This document shows, one piece after another, positions 22,447 to 33,497 of a DNA stretch of 64,000 nucleotides. The notes beneath the pieces were generated by a model that was not told the DNA's origin, made no database searches, and was given only the letters and a program-made list of their open reading frames with translations. Origin of the DNA: Dipteris shenzhenensis (Eukaryota; Polypodiophyta; Polypodiopsida; Gleicheniales); assembly GCA_047967505.1 (NCBI GenBank), contig CM106540.1; one strand, 5' to 3'. Every line of letters begins with the position of its first letter. Positions within the stretch are counted from its first letter, which is position 1. Position numbers and translations under genes: made by a program.

Positions 22447-24286
22447 ATCAGATAAGGAAAGTTCCTGACTCCTTGTAAGTCAAAAAATGACTGAATAAAG
22501 TTCTGATTTCTCAGAAAAAACCTGCTCTATCAAGAGCCAGAAGTACTCACAATAGTGCTGTTTTTTACTGTCAAAAGAATCTAGGAAAACAGTAAATTTC
22601 CCTCTAGTTACTGTACCTTCTGACACACTGTACCGTGCTCAAATAGGCATAAAACAGTAATTTCAGAATGCTGCAGCTGTTCCACAGGTGCTTTAACAGT
22701 GCATCATCATCTGATGAAGCATAAAACACTGCTGTCCTGATCACTTCTCCCACCTCAGATGAGGTATTGCACTGATTTTATATGCATAAACCACTTGTCA
22801 TACACTGTTTTGTTCACTGTAAAAGAGGCTCCAGACACTTCAGCCTGTCACAAACCTGCAACAGAAAATGGGACAAATCCCAAGCAATCACCCTTCTGCC
22901 AAAGGGATAAAAGGCATCTGAAGGTCTCAAACACTAACCCAAGTGCTCTCAAGCAAAATTTGGGCAAAAGCCCCTTGATTTGACACCTGTACCAAGTGAA
23001 AAAAAACACCTCAAAAGTGAGGTAGCATACAAAAAGTAGCGCTCTCCTGGCACTTTCACCTGACAATGCAATGCATAAACAGCCCTGTGTACACAATAAC
23101 AACACAGATCCCAACGTACAGACACTGAAGAGAAAATCTTTTGAGCACTGTCAACGATGGACAGTTAGGGACCGAGTAAACTCGATGCGCCCTGGCCAAG
23201 CGTGGCTCAACTGAGATTTTCCAAGGTGTCGTACACAAAATGTGACCTGCAAGAAATGTCACTCAATACACTGCGGAAACAAGACCAATGTGGGCTCCCT
23301 GGCTCCACACTGCCTCAAGGCATACACAGCATAGACTTCCAGGCAAAAGCCCTTTGAAAATGTCACCCAAAAGCTGAGATTTGCACTCAGCAAAAGCATA
23401 AAAGTCCTCTGCAAAATCAAGGCATTACCTTCCCGAAACAAGATAACTGTGCAATCAACCACACACTGTGGTACTAGTCACCTCAAGCACGAGGGACACG
23501 AAGGTACTTGCTGTACTTTCAAAACACAGTTTTGAGAACTGAAAATGATCCTGAATGAAGAGCAGAGTGCTCTCTCTCCTTTTCTTTCTCCCCCAAAGAA
23601 AAACTGATGTACCTGCTGTACTTTTGTACCTTTGTACCTGTGTAGGGTACAAATGTACCTCCTGTACCTATGCAGGGTACAGATCCAAGGAGAAATTTCG
23701 AAATGCACTCCTCTGACGCAGATCCAAAACAAAAAATGCACCTCCCTGTCGAAAATCCCTGACGCAGCTCCCTGTCACAGTCTGTACGGCGGCGTTCGTA
23801 CGGCACGGTCGCCTGTAAGGTGTCCGTACGGCTGTACGGACGGCCGTACTACGCCCGTACTGTACAGTACGACGCGCGAAATGGCGCGATGCCTGCGCCC
23901 ACGCGTGCGCCTGCGCGATGCGCTACCACGCGCTGCCTGACTGCGCTGCTGCCCTTGCTATTGTCCGCACTGCCCCGCTGCAGCCCGTGCTGCCCTGCGC
24001 TGCTGCCTTGCTGGCCACTAGGGCAAAGAGGTAGGGGGAGTGGGTAGACGGAGTGGAGAGGGAGGGGTAGGATCTGATACCAGTTGAGAGGGAAGGTAAG
24101 AGGGAGAAGTACAAGGGGGAGAGAGTGAGAGAGAGTGGTGACACAAAAGATGGGTGTGAAGTGATGAGCCACACCACAAACTCATAGGTTTTATTAGGAT
24201 TAGGTTTTTCACCCTATGACTGTCTTAAGACAGTCATAGGTTTCATATCTTTAATAAAGGGGTGGCAATGTGCCTTTACCCCAACA
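22185..24286 (-). mobile_element. 5' fragment of a family B Copia element (LTR, leader, start of gag)
   Basis: Minus orientation. The 5' LTR is 24286-24085, beginning TGTTGGGG and carrying the family's 28-bp palindrome (24213-24240). The primer-binding site TGGTATCAGATCC follows at about 24082-24070. A ~1.6-kb leader runs to the gag ATG at 22446. Gag is kept for about 87 codons (MASGGSESSILNIKKL... to EKTSYG) and then stops at the join with plus-strand foreign sequence at 22184/22185. No 3' LTR. The leader holds the CGTACG-rich cluster (about 23780-23870) seen in the other copies. Confidence 0.9.
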
Positions 24287-24295
24287 CATTTACAT

Positions 24296-24310
24296 GGGGG
24301 GGGGGGGGGG
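24296..24310 (+). repeat. Poly-G tract (15 G)
   Basis: Marks the left edge of the first unit of the 1.5-kb duplication; the second unit starts at a similar tract (37509-37528). Confidence 0.9.
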
Positions 24311-25539
24311 AATTCACCTCGTGAGGACACCCCGTTCATCGTTCAAGACCAGAAATTTCAGAAAAATCCCTTGTCTCAGAACCTCGGAGATCGGTCGGTC
24401 GTGATCCTCTCTTCTGCAACTTCTCTTGCGACTTCCGTCGTCCGCAACTGTCGCCCGTCACCGCTTTGATACCAAATGTGAAGATCCACACTTTTCGAAA
24501 ATGCAAATGTGTGCAATGCATGCAGAATTTGAATGTCGATTGGCCCTCCAATGGGGAAGAGCGCCCTCGTGAGAGTACTTGTTTCTTTTTCGACCTACAT
24601 GCAAGGTGGGAGAGAGATGACGGATGAATGCAATGTGGTAGAGAGAATGCTACGTGAGATTTCCAATGAAAGGGTGATACCCTTTCATTAATGTCCCTTG
24701 AGATTACTCAAGTTCCATCTTCCCATTTACACCTACCCTTATCCTATGACCCATGTACCTACCATTCAATGCACTCTAATGCACCCTTTCCCTTTCCTAT
24801 TAAACTGCTTGATCGATCATAAATACAAACATATAACTGCACCATCAAATTGGCGCCTAACAATAATAAGGTTCTAATGACTATTAATTAACTAAATAAT
24901 CATTTCTCTTGTCATGACAAGCCACGCGTCATCATCCGTACTTAGAGACGCTGCTGTCCCGTACTGTTCCTATAGGGATCCTCCTCTATTCGCTGTGAGG
25001 TGCTGCCCATGTGGCAGCCCCGTCCCTCTCTCTTCTCTAGGCATCTTCTGCCCTAGGCCTCCCTCCCCCATGCTTTGCTCATATGGGGGCTTACAGATGC
25101 GGAGGTGACCATTTCAACATATCGATACTCCAAGTGAGGGGTGTTTCTCCCTCAAAAAAGTTTCCTACAAATATCTGAGGTGGCTAAACTGGTTGACCAC
25201 TTCTTGTGTGGTCCTATCTAGGATGAAGACATTGTTCAGAAAAATAGAAGGATGAGTGTAAGGAAGCTTATATATATTGCATTGCCTTGTATAGCAATTG
25301 TTCAGAATGGATACTGATGTGTGTGCTAAGGCCAAAGTTGTTCTAGCACTCCCTAGATCCCCTCCTATTGCTACTTGACACTATTTTGTTTTATTGAGGC
25401 TGCCAACTTGGGCCTGTTAGATTAAGCAATGTAGAGCCTCATTAGAGCAATGTTAGCATGCTAGTAGACTAAGGTGCTAGAGTCGTAGTCAACCACACCG
25501 ACAAATAGGCCATTTTTTGAGTAGACTAATACAAATCTG
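24311..25539 (+). repeat. Duplicated segment X, copy 1
   Basis: Nearly identical to 37529-38836. Copy 1 lacks about 80 bp present at 38019-38101. Together with segment Y it forms a ~1.5-kb unit present twice in tandem. The composite Copia element interrupts this unit at its X/Y boundary. Confidence 0.9.
24461..25119 (-). mobile_element. LTR plus primer-binding site of a minus-strand element (copy 1)
   Basis: Minus orientation: the LTR runs from TGTTGAAATGGTCACC (25119) to ...TTCACA (24477), 643 bp. It is followed after two bases by TGGTATCAAAGCGG (24474-24461), a primer-binding-type site, and then about 150 bp of internal sequence ending at the poly-G tract. The start of the LTR resembles the 1.1-kb LTR at 42553 (both TGTTGrAAwGGTyACCTCC and a CATCTGTAAGCCCCCATATG block), so the two are related families. 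Confidence 0.65.
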
Positions 25540-25743
25540 TGTTGGGGTAAAGGCACATTGCCACCCCTTTATTAAAGATATGACACCTATGACTGTCTTA
25601 AGACAGTCATAGGGGGAAAACCTAATCCTAATAAAACTTAAGAGTTTGTGGTGTGGCTCATCACTTCACACCCGCATCTTGAGTGTCTCTCCTCTCTCTC
25701 ACCCTCTCCCTCTTGTACTTCTTCTTTTTTTCCTTCACCTTCA
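25540..25743 (+). repeat. 5' LTR of composite family B element
   Basis: 204 bp, TGTTGGGG...CTTCA. Contains a perfect 28-bp palindrome (25586-25613, half-site CCTATGACTGTCTT) and an AATAAAA motif shortly after it. Confidence 0.97.
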
Positions 25744-25745
25744 AC

Positions 25746-25757
25746 TGGTATCAGAGC
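25746..25757 (+). other. Primer-binding site
   Basis: TGGTATCAGAGC, complementary to the 3' end of plant initiator tRNA-Met, two bases after the 5' LTR. It would prime minus-strand cDNA synthesis. Confidence 0.9.
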
Positions 25758-27006
25758 CTCACTTCCTCCCTACCCCTGCCTACCTCTCCCTCTACCCCCT
25801 CGGGACTTGTGCCCCTTTGGCATTGCGCAAGCAGCTAGGGCTGCAGCACGGGACAGCAACGCGGGGCGGCGAGGGTGTATCGCGGGCAATAGCGCGGGCT
25901 GCAGCGGATCTGCGAGCAGGGCAAGGCGGCGTCGAACAGCAACAGCAGCTGCTAGCTGCTACAGCTGTGAGCAGGGCAAGGCGGCGCGCACGTACGCGCA
26001 AGCAGCGCGGGAACACAGGCAGCGCATGCGTGGGCGCTGCGCGCAGGCAGCAGTCGGTGATCACGCCATTTTCGTACAGTCGTGTACGGACGTACGGTTG
26101 TCCGTACAACTGTACGGACAGCAGTCGACCGTACCGTACGGATCTCCGTACGGACTGAGGCAAGGGCTGCGTTAGGAACTTCTGCGTCAGGGAGCTTCAT
26201 CAGAGATTTGCATTTCGAAAAATTTTTTTTTTCTCTTCTTGGATTTGAACCCTGCACAGGTACAGCAGGTACTTTGGTACCCTGCACTAGTACAAAGATA
26301 CAAAAAGTACAGCAGGTACATTTTTTTTTTGGGAAGAGGAAAGGAGAGAGAGCACTTTGCTCTTTATTCAGGATCTTTTGCAGTTCTCAAAACTGTGTTT
26401 TGAAAGTACAGCAAGTACCTTCGTGTCCCTCGTGCTTGAGGTGACTAGTACCACAGTGTGTGGTTGATTGCACAGTTATCTTGTTTCGGGAAGGTAATGC
26501 CTTGATTTTGCAGAGGGCTTTTATGCTTTTGCTGAGTGCAAATCTCAGCTTTTTTGGGTGACATTTTCAAAGGTCTTTTGCCTAGAAGCTTATGCAGTGT
26601 ATGCCTTGAGGCAGTGTGGAGCCAAGGAGCCCACATTAGTCTTGTTTCCGCAGTGTACTCAGTGACATTTCTTGCAGGTCACATTTTGTGTACGACACCT
26701 TTTTAAAATCTCAGTTGAGCCACGCTTGGCCAGGGCGCATCGAGTTTACTCGGTCCCTAACTGTCCATCGTTGACAGTGCTCAAAAGATTTTCTCTTCAG
26801 TGTCTGTATGTTGGGATTTGTGTTGTTATTGTGTACACAGGGCTGTTTATGCATTGCATTGTCAGGTGAAAGTGCCAGGAGAGCGCTACATTTTGTATGC
26901 TACCTTAGTGTTGAGGTGTTCTTCACTTGGTACAGGTGTCAAATCAAGGGGCTTTTGCCCAGATTTTGCTTGAGAGCACTTGGGTTACTGTTTGAGACCT
27001 TCAGAT
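25758..27006 (+). other. Untranslated leader of composite element, first part
   Basis: A GC-rich first half (about 25800-26080), a cluster of CGTACGG and GTAC palindromes (about 26065-26160), and GTACAGCAGGTAC repeats near 26260-26310. Then a better conserved second half containing a short open frame (26672-26869) whose last ~54 residues are shared with the other copies. The leader is cut at CTTCAGAT by the nested copy and resumes at about 30935, after loss of ~170 bp. Confidence 0.8.
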
Positions 27007-30000
27007 TGTTGGGGTAAAGGCACATTGCCACCCCTTTATTAAAGATATGACACCTATGACTGTCTTAAGACAGTCATAGGGTGAAAAACCTAATCCTAAT
27101 AAAACCTATGAGTTTGTGGTGTGGCTCATCACTTTACACCCGCACATTTGGAGTCTTCTCTCTCTCTCAATCTCTCCCTCTTGTACCTCTCCCACTTAAC
27201 TTCTCCCTTCAACTGGTATCAGAGCCTCACTTCCTCCCTACCCCTGTCTACCAGCTCCCTCTACCTCTACTTCCCTCGGGGCTTGTGCCCCCTTGATATA
27301 GAGCAAGCAGCGCAGGCAGCAACGAAAAGCAGCGCAGGCAGCTGCAGCAGGGCGGCGCAGGACGCGAAAAGCAGCGCAGGCAGCTGCAGCAGGGCGGCGC
27401 CGAGCAGCGCACGCGTGGGCTGCATCTAGGCATCGCGTGCGTGGGCGCAGGGAGCGCGCGGGCATCAGCTGGGCTTCGAGCCCATTCGCCGTACAGTCGC
27501 GTACGGGCGTACGGTTGTCCGTACAGCCGTACGACGACCGTACTGTACGGACCGCCGTACAGACTGCGACAGTAAGGTGCCCTCTTTCGATTGGGAGCAG
27601 CGTCAGAGATTTGCGTCAAGGAAGGCTTGTTTTTCGAATTTTTTTTTTCTTTCTGTACCCTGCAGCGGTACAGCAGGTACACAGGTACAAAAGTACAGCA
27701 GGTACATCAGGTTTTTTTTTTTCTTTTTGGGAGAAAAAGAGAAGGAGAAAGAGCACTCTGCTCTTCATTCAGGATCATTTTCAGTTCTCAAAACTGTGTT
27801 TTTTGAAAGTACAGCAAGTACCTTCATCTCCCTCGTGCTTGAGGTGACCAGTACCACAGTGTGTGGTTGATTGCACAGTTATCTTGTTTTGGGAAGGTAA
27901 TGCCTTGATCTTGCAGAGGACTTTTATGCTTTTGCTGAGTGAAAATCTCAGCTTTTGGGTGACATTTTCAAAGGGCTTTTGCCTGGAAGCTTATGCAGTG
28001 TATGCCTTGAGGCAGTGTGGAGCCAGGGAGCCCACATTGGTCTTGTTTCCGCAGTGTATTCAGTGACATTTCTGCAGGTCACATTTTGTGTACGACACCT
28101 TGGAAAATCTCAGTTGAGCCACGCTTGGCCAGGGCGCATCGAGTTTACTCGGTCCCTAACTGTCCATCGTTGACAGTGCTCAAAAGATTTTCTCTTCAGT
28201 GTCTGTACGTTGGGATCTGTGTTGTTATTGTGTACACAGGGCTGTTTATGCATTGCATTGTCAGGTGAAAGTGCCAGGAGAGCGCTACATTTTGTATGCT
28301 ACCTCAGTGTTGAGGTGTTCTTCACTTGGTTCAGGTGTCAGATCAAGGGGCTTTTGCCCAGATTTTGCTTGAGAGCACTTGGGTTACTGTCTGAGACCTT
28401 CAGATGCCTTTTATCCCCTTGGCAGAAGGGTGATTGCTTGGGATTTGTCCCATTTTCTGTTGCAGGTTTGTGACAGGCTGAAGTGTCTGGAGCCTCTTTT
28501 TCAGTGAACAAAACAGTGTATGCCAAGTAAGAAGATTTCTAAGCCCATAAGGGTGAAGGGTGTCAAGCCATCTGGGATGTCAGATGATGAATGGGAGGAG
28601 CTAGATCTGTCTGCGAGGGCTGCTATCATGCTTACTCTCAGTGATTCTCTTGTGTACAATGTTCAGGCTGAAAAGACCTCTTATGGTGTATGGCAGAGGC
28701 TAGCAGAGTTGTATGCCCAAAAGAGTTCAGCCAGTAAGGTGTATTGGTTGAAGAAGCTGGTTGATTTTCGCATGAAGGAAGGTACAGCTATGACCTCACA
28801 CTTGAGTGAGTTCAATGCCATCTTCACACAGTTGATTGCACAGGGGTTGAACCTTGATGAGGAGTTCAAGGCTACTTTCTTGTTGTGTACCCTTCCTGAG
28901 AGTTGGGACACTTTCAAGACCACCTTGTCTAATTCGAATGTCACTCTTATATATGCTGATGTAGAGAGCTCTCTTCTCATGGAGGAGATGAGCAGGAAGA
29001 ATAATGCGGGCAGCAAGTCTTCAAATGCTTTGCAGGTACAGGAAAGAGGCAGGACTCAGCAGAAGGGGAGATCTGCTAGTAAGTCCAAATCCCGCAGTCA
29101 GTCTCGTGGCAAAAAGGATATTGAATGCTTTTATTGTGGCAAGAAGGGACATGTGAAGTCTGAGTGCTTCAAGTTTATATGGGATCAGAAAGCCAAGAAG
29201 GCTGAAGTAAAGGATGCAGGCAGTGGAAGTAAAGGCAAAGGCAAGGCCAAGGCAGATGACTTGGATGCAGTGAATGTTGCAGCAGAGGATAGTGACAGTG
29301 ACATACATGATGTTTTATGCTCTTCTGCTGTAATTGCACATACCTTGGTTATTGATGGCCATGACATGCACACCTGGCTCTTGGATTCAGGTGCTTCTTT
29401 TCATGTTACTCCTCATAGGGAGTGGTTTACTTCCTACACAGGTACTCATGGAGTTGTTCACCTTGGGAACAACTATGCACGTCAGATTGCAAGGATTGGC
29501 AGTATACAGATAGTATTCCCTGATGGACGGTCATTTATGCTTGATGGTGTTCGCCATGTGCCGCAAATCAAGAAAAATCTGATTAGCACTGGCTTGTTGG
29601 ATGACAGTGGTTACCACACCACATTTGGGGATTCCAAATGGGTGATTACTGATGGCCAGGGTGTAGTGGCTGAGGGTTTTAAGAGTGATACCTTGTACCC
29701 TCTTTATGTTTCCAGTGCGGGTAATCATGTTGTTGCCATAACCGAGCTGCCAAAGGTTTCATTGTGGCATAGCCGGTTGGGACACATGTCTGTTAAAGGA
29801 ATGCAAGAACTGTCACGTTTGGGTTATCTGCCGTCTCTTTCTTTTTCAGATTTGCCTACTTGTGATCATTGCATTTTTGGCAAGCATTCTATGACTCCTC
29901 ATAAGAGGAGAACTCCCCAGAATAGAGCACCGCTTGATCTAGTGCACACTGATTTGTGTGAGATGCCACAGTTATCACTAGGGGGTGCAAAGTATTTCAT

Positions 30001-30931
30001 TACTTTTATTGATGATGCCACACGCAAAGTGTGGGTCTATTTCTTGAAGCATAAAAGCGATGCCTTAGATGCTTTCAAGAAGTTTGTCGCTCAGGTGGAG
30101 AATCGGACAGGTCGTAGGCTGAAATGCCTCAGATCCGATAATGGGGGTATGTGTCACATGCTTTTGTACAGTTTTGTGAAGCTAAGGGCATGAAACAGGA
30201 ACTCACAGCCCCTCATAATGCATCTCAAAATGGTGTAAGTGAGCGGATGAATCGAACTATTCAGGAAAAGGTTCGATGTATGTTGTCTTATGCTGCATTA
30301 CCCCATGGCTTTTGGGCAGAAGCCGTGCAAACAGCAGTTCACATTATTAACAGGTCGCCAAACAAGGCTTTGGAGTTGAAAGTGCCAGAGGAGGTGTGGT
30401 CTGGCAAGCCACCCTCATATAAGCACTTACGTGTATTTAGCTGCGAGTGCTTTGCTCATGTACGCAAAGAACTACGCACCAAACTGGAGCCAAAGTCTAT
30501 CAGATGCATCTTTATGGGTTATGGTGACGAAGGTGAAATGGGGTACAGGTTATGGGATCCCGTTAAACGGAAGATTATACGCAGCAATGATGTCATCTTT
30601 AAAGAGGATAGTGTACACAAGGAACCCGTGCGACCTGTGGAATACAGGAGGGTTATTTATGATGATGTTGGACAGCAAAGAATGCCCATTTATATGCAGC
30701 AGCAGGCTGCTGCAGATAACCTTGTTCAAGAGGGTATACAGGCTGAAAATCAGCCAGATAATTTTGCCAATGATGCACCACTGAATATGCCAGCAAATGG
30801 GGCTGTAGAACAGCCAGATATGGTGGTACAGCCACCCGTCATGCATGACGAACAGGCTGGACAGCAGCCTAATCCGGAACATTTTGTTAGGAGGAGCACC
30901 CGTGTACAACGGCCTCCTGCCAGGTTTGTTC
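27007..30931 (+). mobile_element. Nested, truncated second copy of family B
   Basis: Starts exactly at an LTR 5' end (LTR 27007-27211, TGTTGGGG...CTTCA, with the same palindrome at 27053-27080). The primer-binding site is at 27214-27226, followed by a full leader and gag-pol up to the region before reverse transcriptase. There it breaks off (RPPARFV) and the outer element's leader resumes. Reverse transcriptase, RNase H and the 3' LTR are absent. Its LTR differs from the outer LTRs at several positions, so it is a distinct copy and not a tandem duplication of the outer one. Confidence 0.88.
28520..30931 (+). pseudogene. Defective Copia gag-protease-integrase (nested copy)
   Basis: Three defects are seen. 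First, the leader is joined at about 28530 directly to gag codon ~37 (KKISKPIRVKGVK), so the gag start and the end of the leader are missing. Second, the frame changes at about 30148, where 4 bp including the Glu codon of integrase SDNGGEY are missing compared with 34590-34597. Third, coding ends at about 30931 before reverse transcriptase. Kept regions are gag with UBN2-like helices, the zinc knuckle CFYCGKKGHVKSEC (about 29128-29169), the protease LLDSGASFHVT (about 29377-29410), the integrase zinc region and part of its core. Confidence 0.9.
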
Positions 30932-30934
30932 TTG

Positions 30935-31260
30935 GTGCAATACCTCATCTGAGGTGAGAGAAGTGATCAGGACAGCAGTGCTTTATGCTTCATCAGATGA
31001 TGATGCACTGTTAAAGCACCTGTGGAACAGCTGCAGCATTCTTAAATTACAGTTTTATGCCTATTTGAGCACGGTACAGTGTGTCAGAAGGTACAGTAAC
31101 TAGAGGGAAATTTACTGTTTTCCTAGATTCTTTTGACAGTAAAAAACAGCACTATTGTGAGTGCTTCTGGCTCTTGATAGAGCAGGTTTTTTTTGAGAAA
31201 TCAGAACTTTATTCAGTCATTTTTGGACTTACAGGGATTCAGGTACTTTCCTTATCTGAT
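30935..31260 (+). other. Leader of composite element, second part
   Basis: Resumes at GTGCAATACCTCATCTGAGG. It matches the minus-strand fragment (22447-22770) and leads to the gag ATG at 31261. No gene of its own. Confidence 0.8.
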
Positions 31261-31890
31261 ATGGCATCAGGGGGAAGTGATTCTTCAATTCTGAACATAA
31301 AGAAATTGGAAGGAGCACACAATTATGCATTATGGGCAGAACAGTGTTTGAATGTACTTCTGCTAAAGAAGATTTCTAAGCCCATAAGGGTGAAGGGTGT
31401 CAAGCCATCTGACATGGCAGATGATGAATGGGAAGAGCTTGATTTTTTCGCAAGGGCAGCTATCATGCTTACTATTTCTGATACTCTTGTGTTCAATGTT
31501 CAGGCTGAAAAGACCTCTTATGGCCTATGGCAGAGGCTAGCAGAGTTGTATGCCCAAAAGAGTTCAGCCAGTAAGGTTTATTGGTTGAAGAAGCTGGTTG
31601 ATCTTCGCATGAAGGAAGGTACAACTATGACCTCACACTTGAGTGAGTTCAATGCCATCTTTACACAGCTGATTGCACAGGGTTTGAATCTTGATGAGGA
31701 GTTCAAGGCTACCTTCTTGTTGTGTACCCTTCCTGAGAGTTGGGACATTTTCAAGACCACCCTGTCAAATTCAAATGTCATTCTTATGTATGCTGATGTG
31801 GAGAGCTCTCTCCTTATGGAGGAGATGAGCATGAAAAATAATGCGGGCAGCAAGTCTTCCAATGCTTTGCAGGTACAGGAAAGAGGCAGG
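31261..31890 (+). CDS. Copia gag, N-terminal part (family B), interrupted
   Basis: Nucleocapsid/capsid protein of the element, which would package its RNA in cytoplasmic particles. There are 210 open codons from ATG 31261 (MASGGSDSSILNIKKLEG). The typical Copia gag layout is seen: an N-terminal NYALWAEQCLNVLL block, a long UBN2-type helical region (ELYAQKSSASKVYWLKKLVD; FLLCTLPESWDIF), and a basic tail (QERGR). The 1.6-kb solo LTR follows codon 210. Removing that insert with one copy of its target duplication restores phase with the frame at 33498. This start is chosen because it is shared with the copy at 22446 and follows the leader. Confidence 0.88.
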
Positions 31891-33491
31891 TGTCACGGGG
31901 GCGTGAAATTCTAGGTACTTTAATGTACTACAAGACCGTGACAACTTTGGTTTTAAAAGTCCAAGCGTGGGCTTAATAATGTGTAATTAAACGCGGCATG
32001 GTGCCTAGCACATAAGCGTAATTAATCTCTAGGCCCAAAGGCATTCCAAGGAATTAAAAGAGTGGTTGTTGGGAAATGATGACGTGGCATTTTTAATGGG
32101 CCCCCTAGAGGGCCATGTACCTTCAGTGGCCCCCCTAGAGTTCCAGGTGGCTCTAGTGCCTTCTACATGCTCCTTTGCCATTCCTGGACCTTCCTGGGCC
32201 TTCTAAACTTCACATGTGTGGTTTTCTCTCTCATCTTCTCCCTTTGTTGAGATTTTGGACTGGTTTTTCAGCCTCCTTCAGCTGAATTCCGTTTTTCTTC
32301 ATAACTCCTCACCCGTTTGGATTCCTCGACTTCCGTTTGGCCCGATGGCTTCCCCTCTGCCTCCCCTTCGTAGTGATATGCTTTTCCCTCCGTGCGTTTG
32401 GTAGAACGGGCAGAGCTGAGCACTTCTTTTGCTGGTCGAATTTGCAAAAGTGGCTTTTTCTGGACCTTTTTTCTTCTACCGCCTCCTGGGCCTCTCCTCT
32501 TGCAAAGCTACAGCTTTCTGTTGAATTTCGAGTGGTCCGACGCGCTGGTTGACTGGTTTTTCTCAGTTTTGGAGGACTTTCCGGCGATGAAACTTCTCCA
32601 AAACCTTCTCAATGCATTCCTCTCTGAAGCACGCTTCTTTTGAGCCCAAGAACTCCCACTTCTTCGCGACAGAAGTGCTTCTTTTCGCATTTTTCAGTGG
32701 AATTCTTGCTGGTCGGCTCTTGTAAATGCTCTTTCTTCATGCCTTTGCACTCCTCTTTGGCTGAGAATGCAATTGGGCATTGGCTACTATGTCCTCTTGG
32801 TGATTGAGGACTTGGTTCGAGTTTTCAGGGCTTGGTGAGTTGTGATTTTGCTACTGCAATTTCTTTTTGCCATAAGCTATTGGTTGGCCTCGTGTGCCGC
32901 CTCTTTCTTGGCTCGCAGGTGCCCAGGCAGAGCTACATGAGTCATTCTTTGGTTGGGTACTTTGCTGATTTTATTTTGGAGCTTTGAAAAGCTTTGTGAA
33001 TGCCACCTGGAAACCACTCAAAGAGAGTGCAGCTGGGGTGCAGTGTGATTGCATCTGGACAGCCAATGGAATTGCACTCGGAAAAGAGAATGCCTTTGGG
33101 TTGAGCCTATGGGTTAAGTGCACTTATGTGATGGTGTTCTATGCTTGAAAGCCTTGCGAAGGCTTAGTGAATTGGGGCTGCGTGCTCAGTTGCAGGGAAG
33201 GTCTCCCAGATGCAACTTGTAATCATTTCACTGTGAAATATAAAGAAATACCGAAAGGGGCGCCACGGTGTTTGGGGCCAATCGGGTGCACTTGTCTATG
33301 TCTGTTGAGCAGGGGCATTCTAGCCTCCATCCCTTTTTCAGTGGTTTTGTTTGTGAACAAATGGGTAAATGCCAAATGGTGATCATGCAATGGTTAATGG
33401 TTGTGATATATGCTTTGTGAGCTGTAAATAAGTGCTGAAGTGATTAAAGGTTTAGTTCCACTGCCCTCTGAGTGATTAGAGGCCGGTTTCA
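31891..33491 (+). mobile_element. 1.6-kb solo LTR inserted in gag
   Basis: 1601 bp with TG...CA ends (TGTCACGGGGGCGTG ... GGCCGGTTTCA), flanked by the direct repeat GGCAGG (31885-31890 and 33492-33497), which occurs once in the uninterrupted nested copy (at about 29046). The TGTCACG start is common for Ty3/Gypsy LTRs. There is no internal region, primer site or coding, so it is best read as a solo LTR left by LTR-LTR recombination. Orientation is not certain. Confidence 0.75.
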
Positions 33492-33497
33492 GGCAGG

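Noticed and set aside
25586-25613. Intrinsic terminator-like hairpin
   Set aside because: Although a strong palindrome, it lies in a plant LTR; bacterial terminator logic does not apply.
25746-25757. tRNA gene fragment
   Set aside because: Only the 12-nt complement of the initiator tRNA end, placed as expected for a primer-binding site; no cloverleaf.
27238-27682. Ala/Arg/Cys-rich 144-aa minus frame in the leader
   Set aside because: GC-rich leader composition without motifs; not conserved in frame in the other copies.
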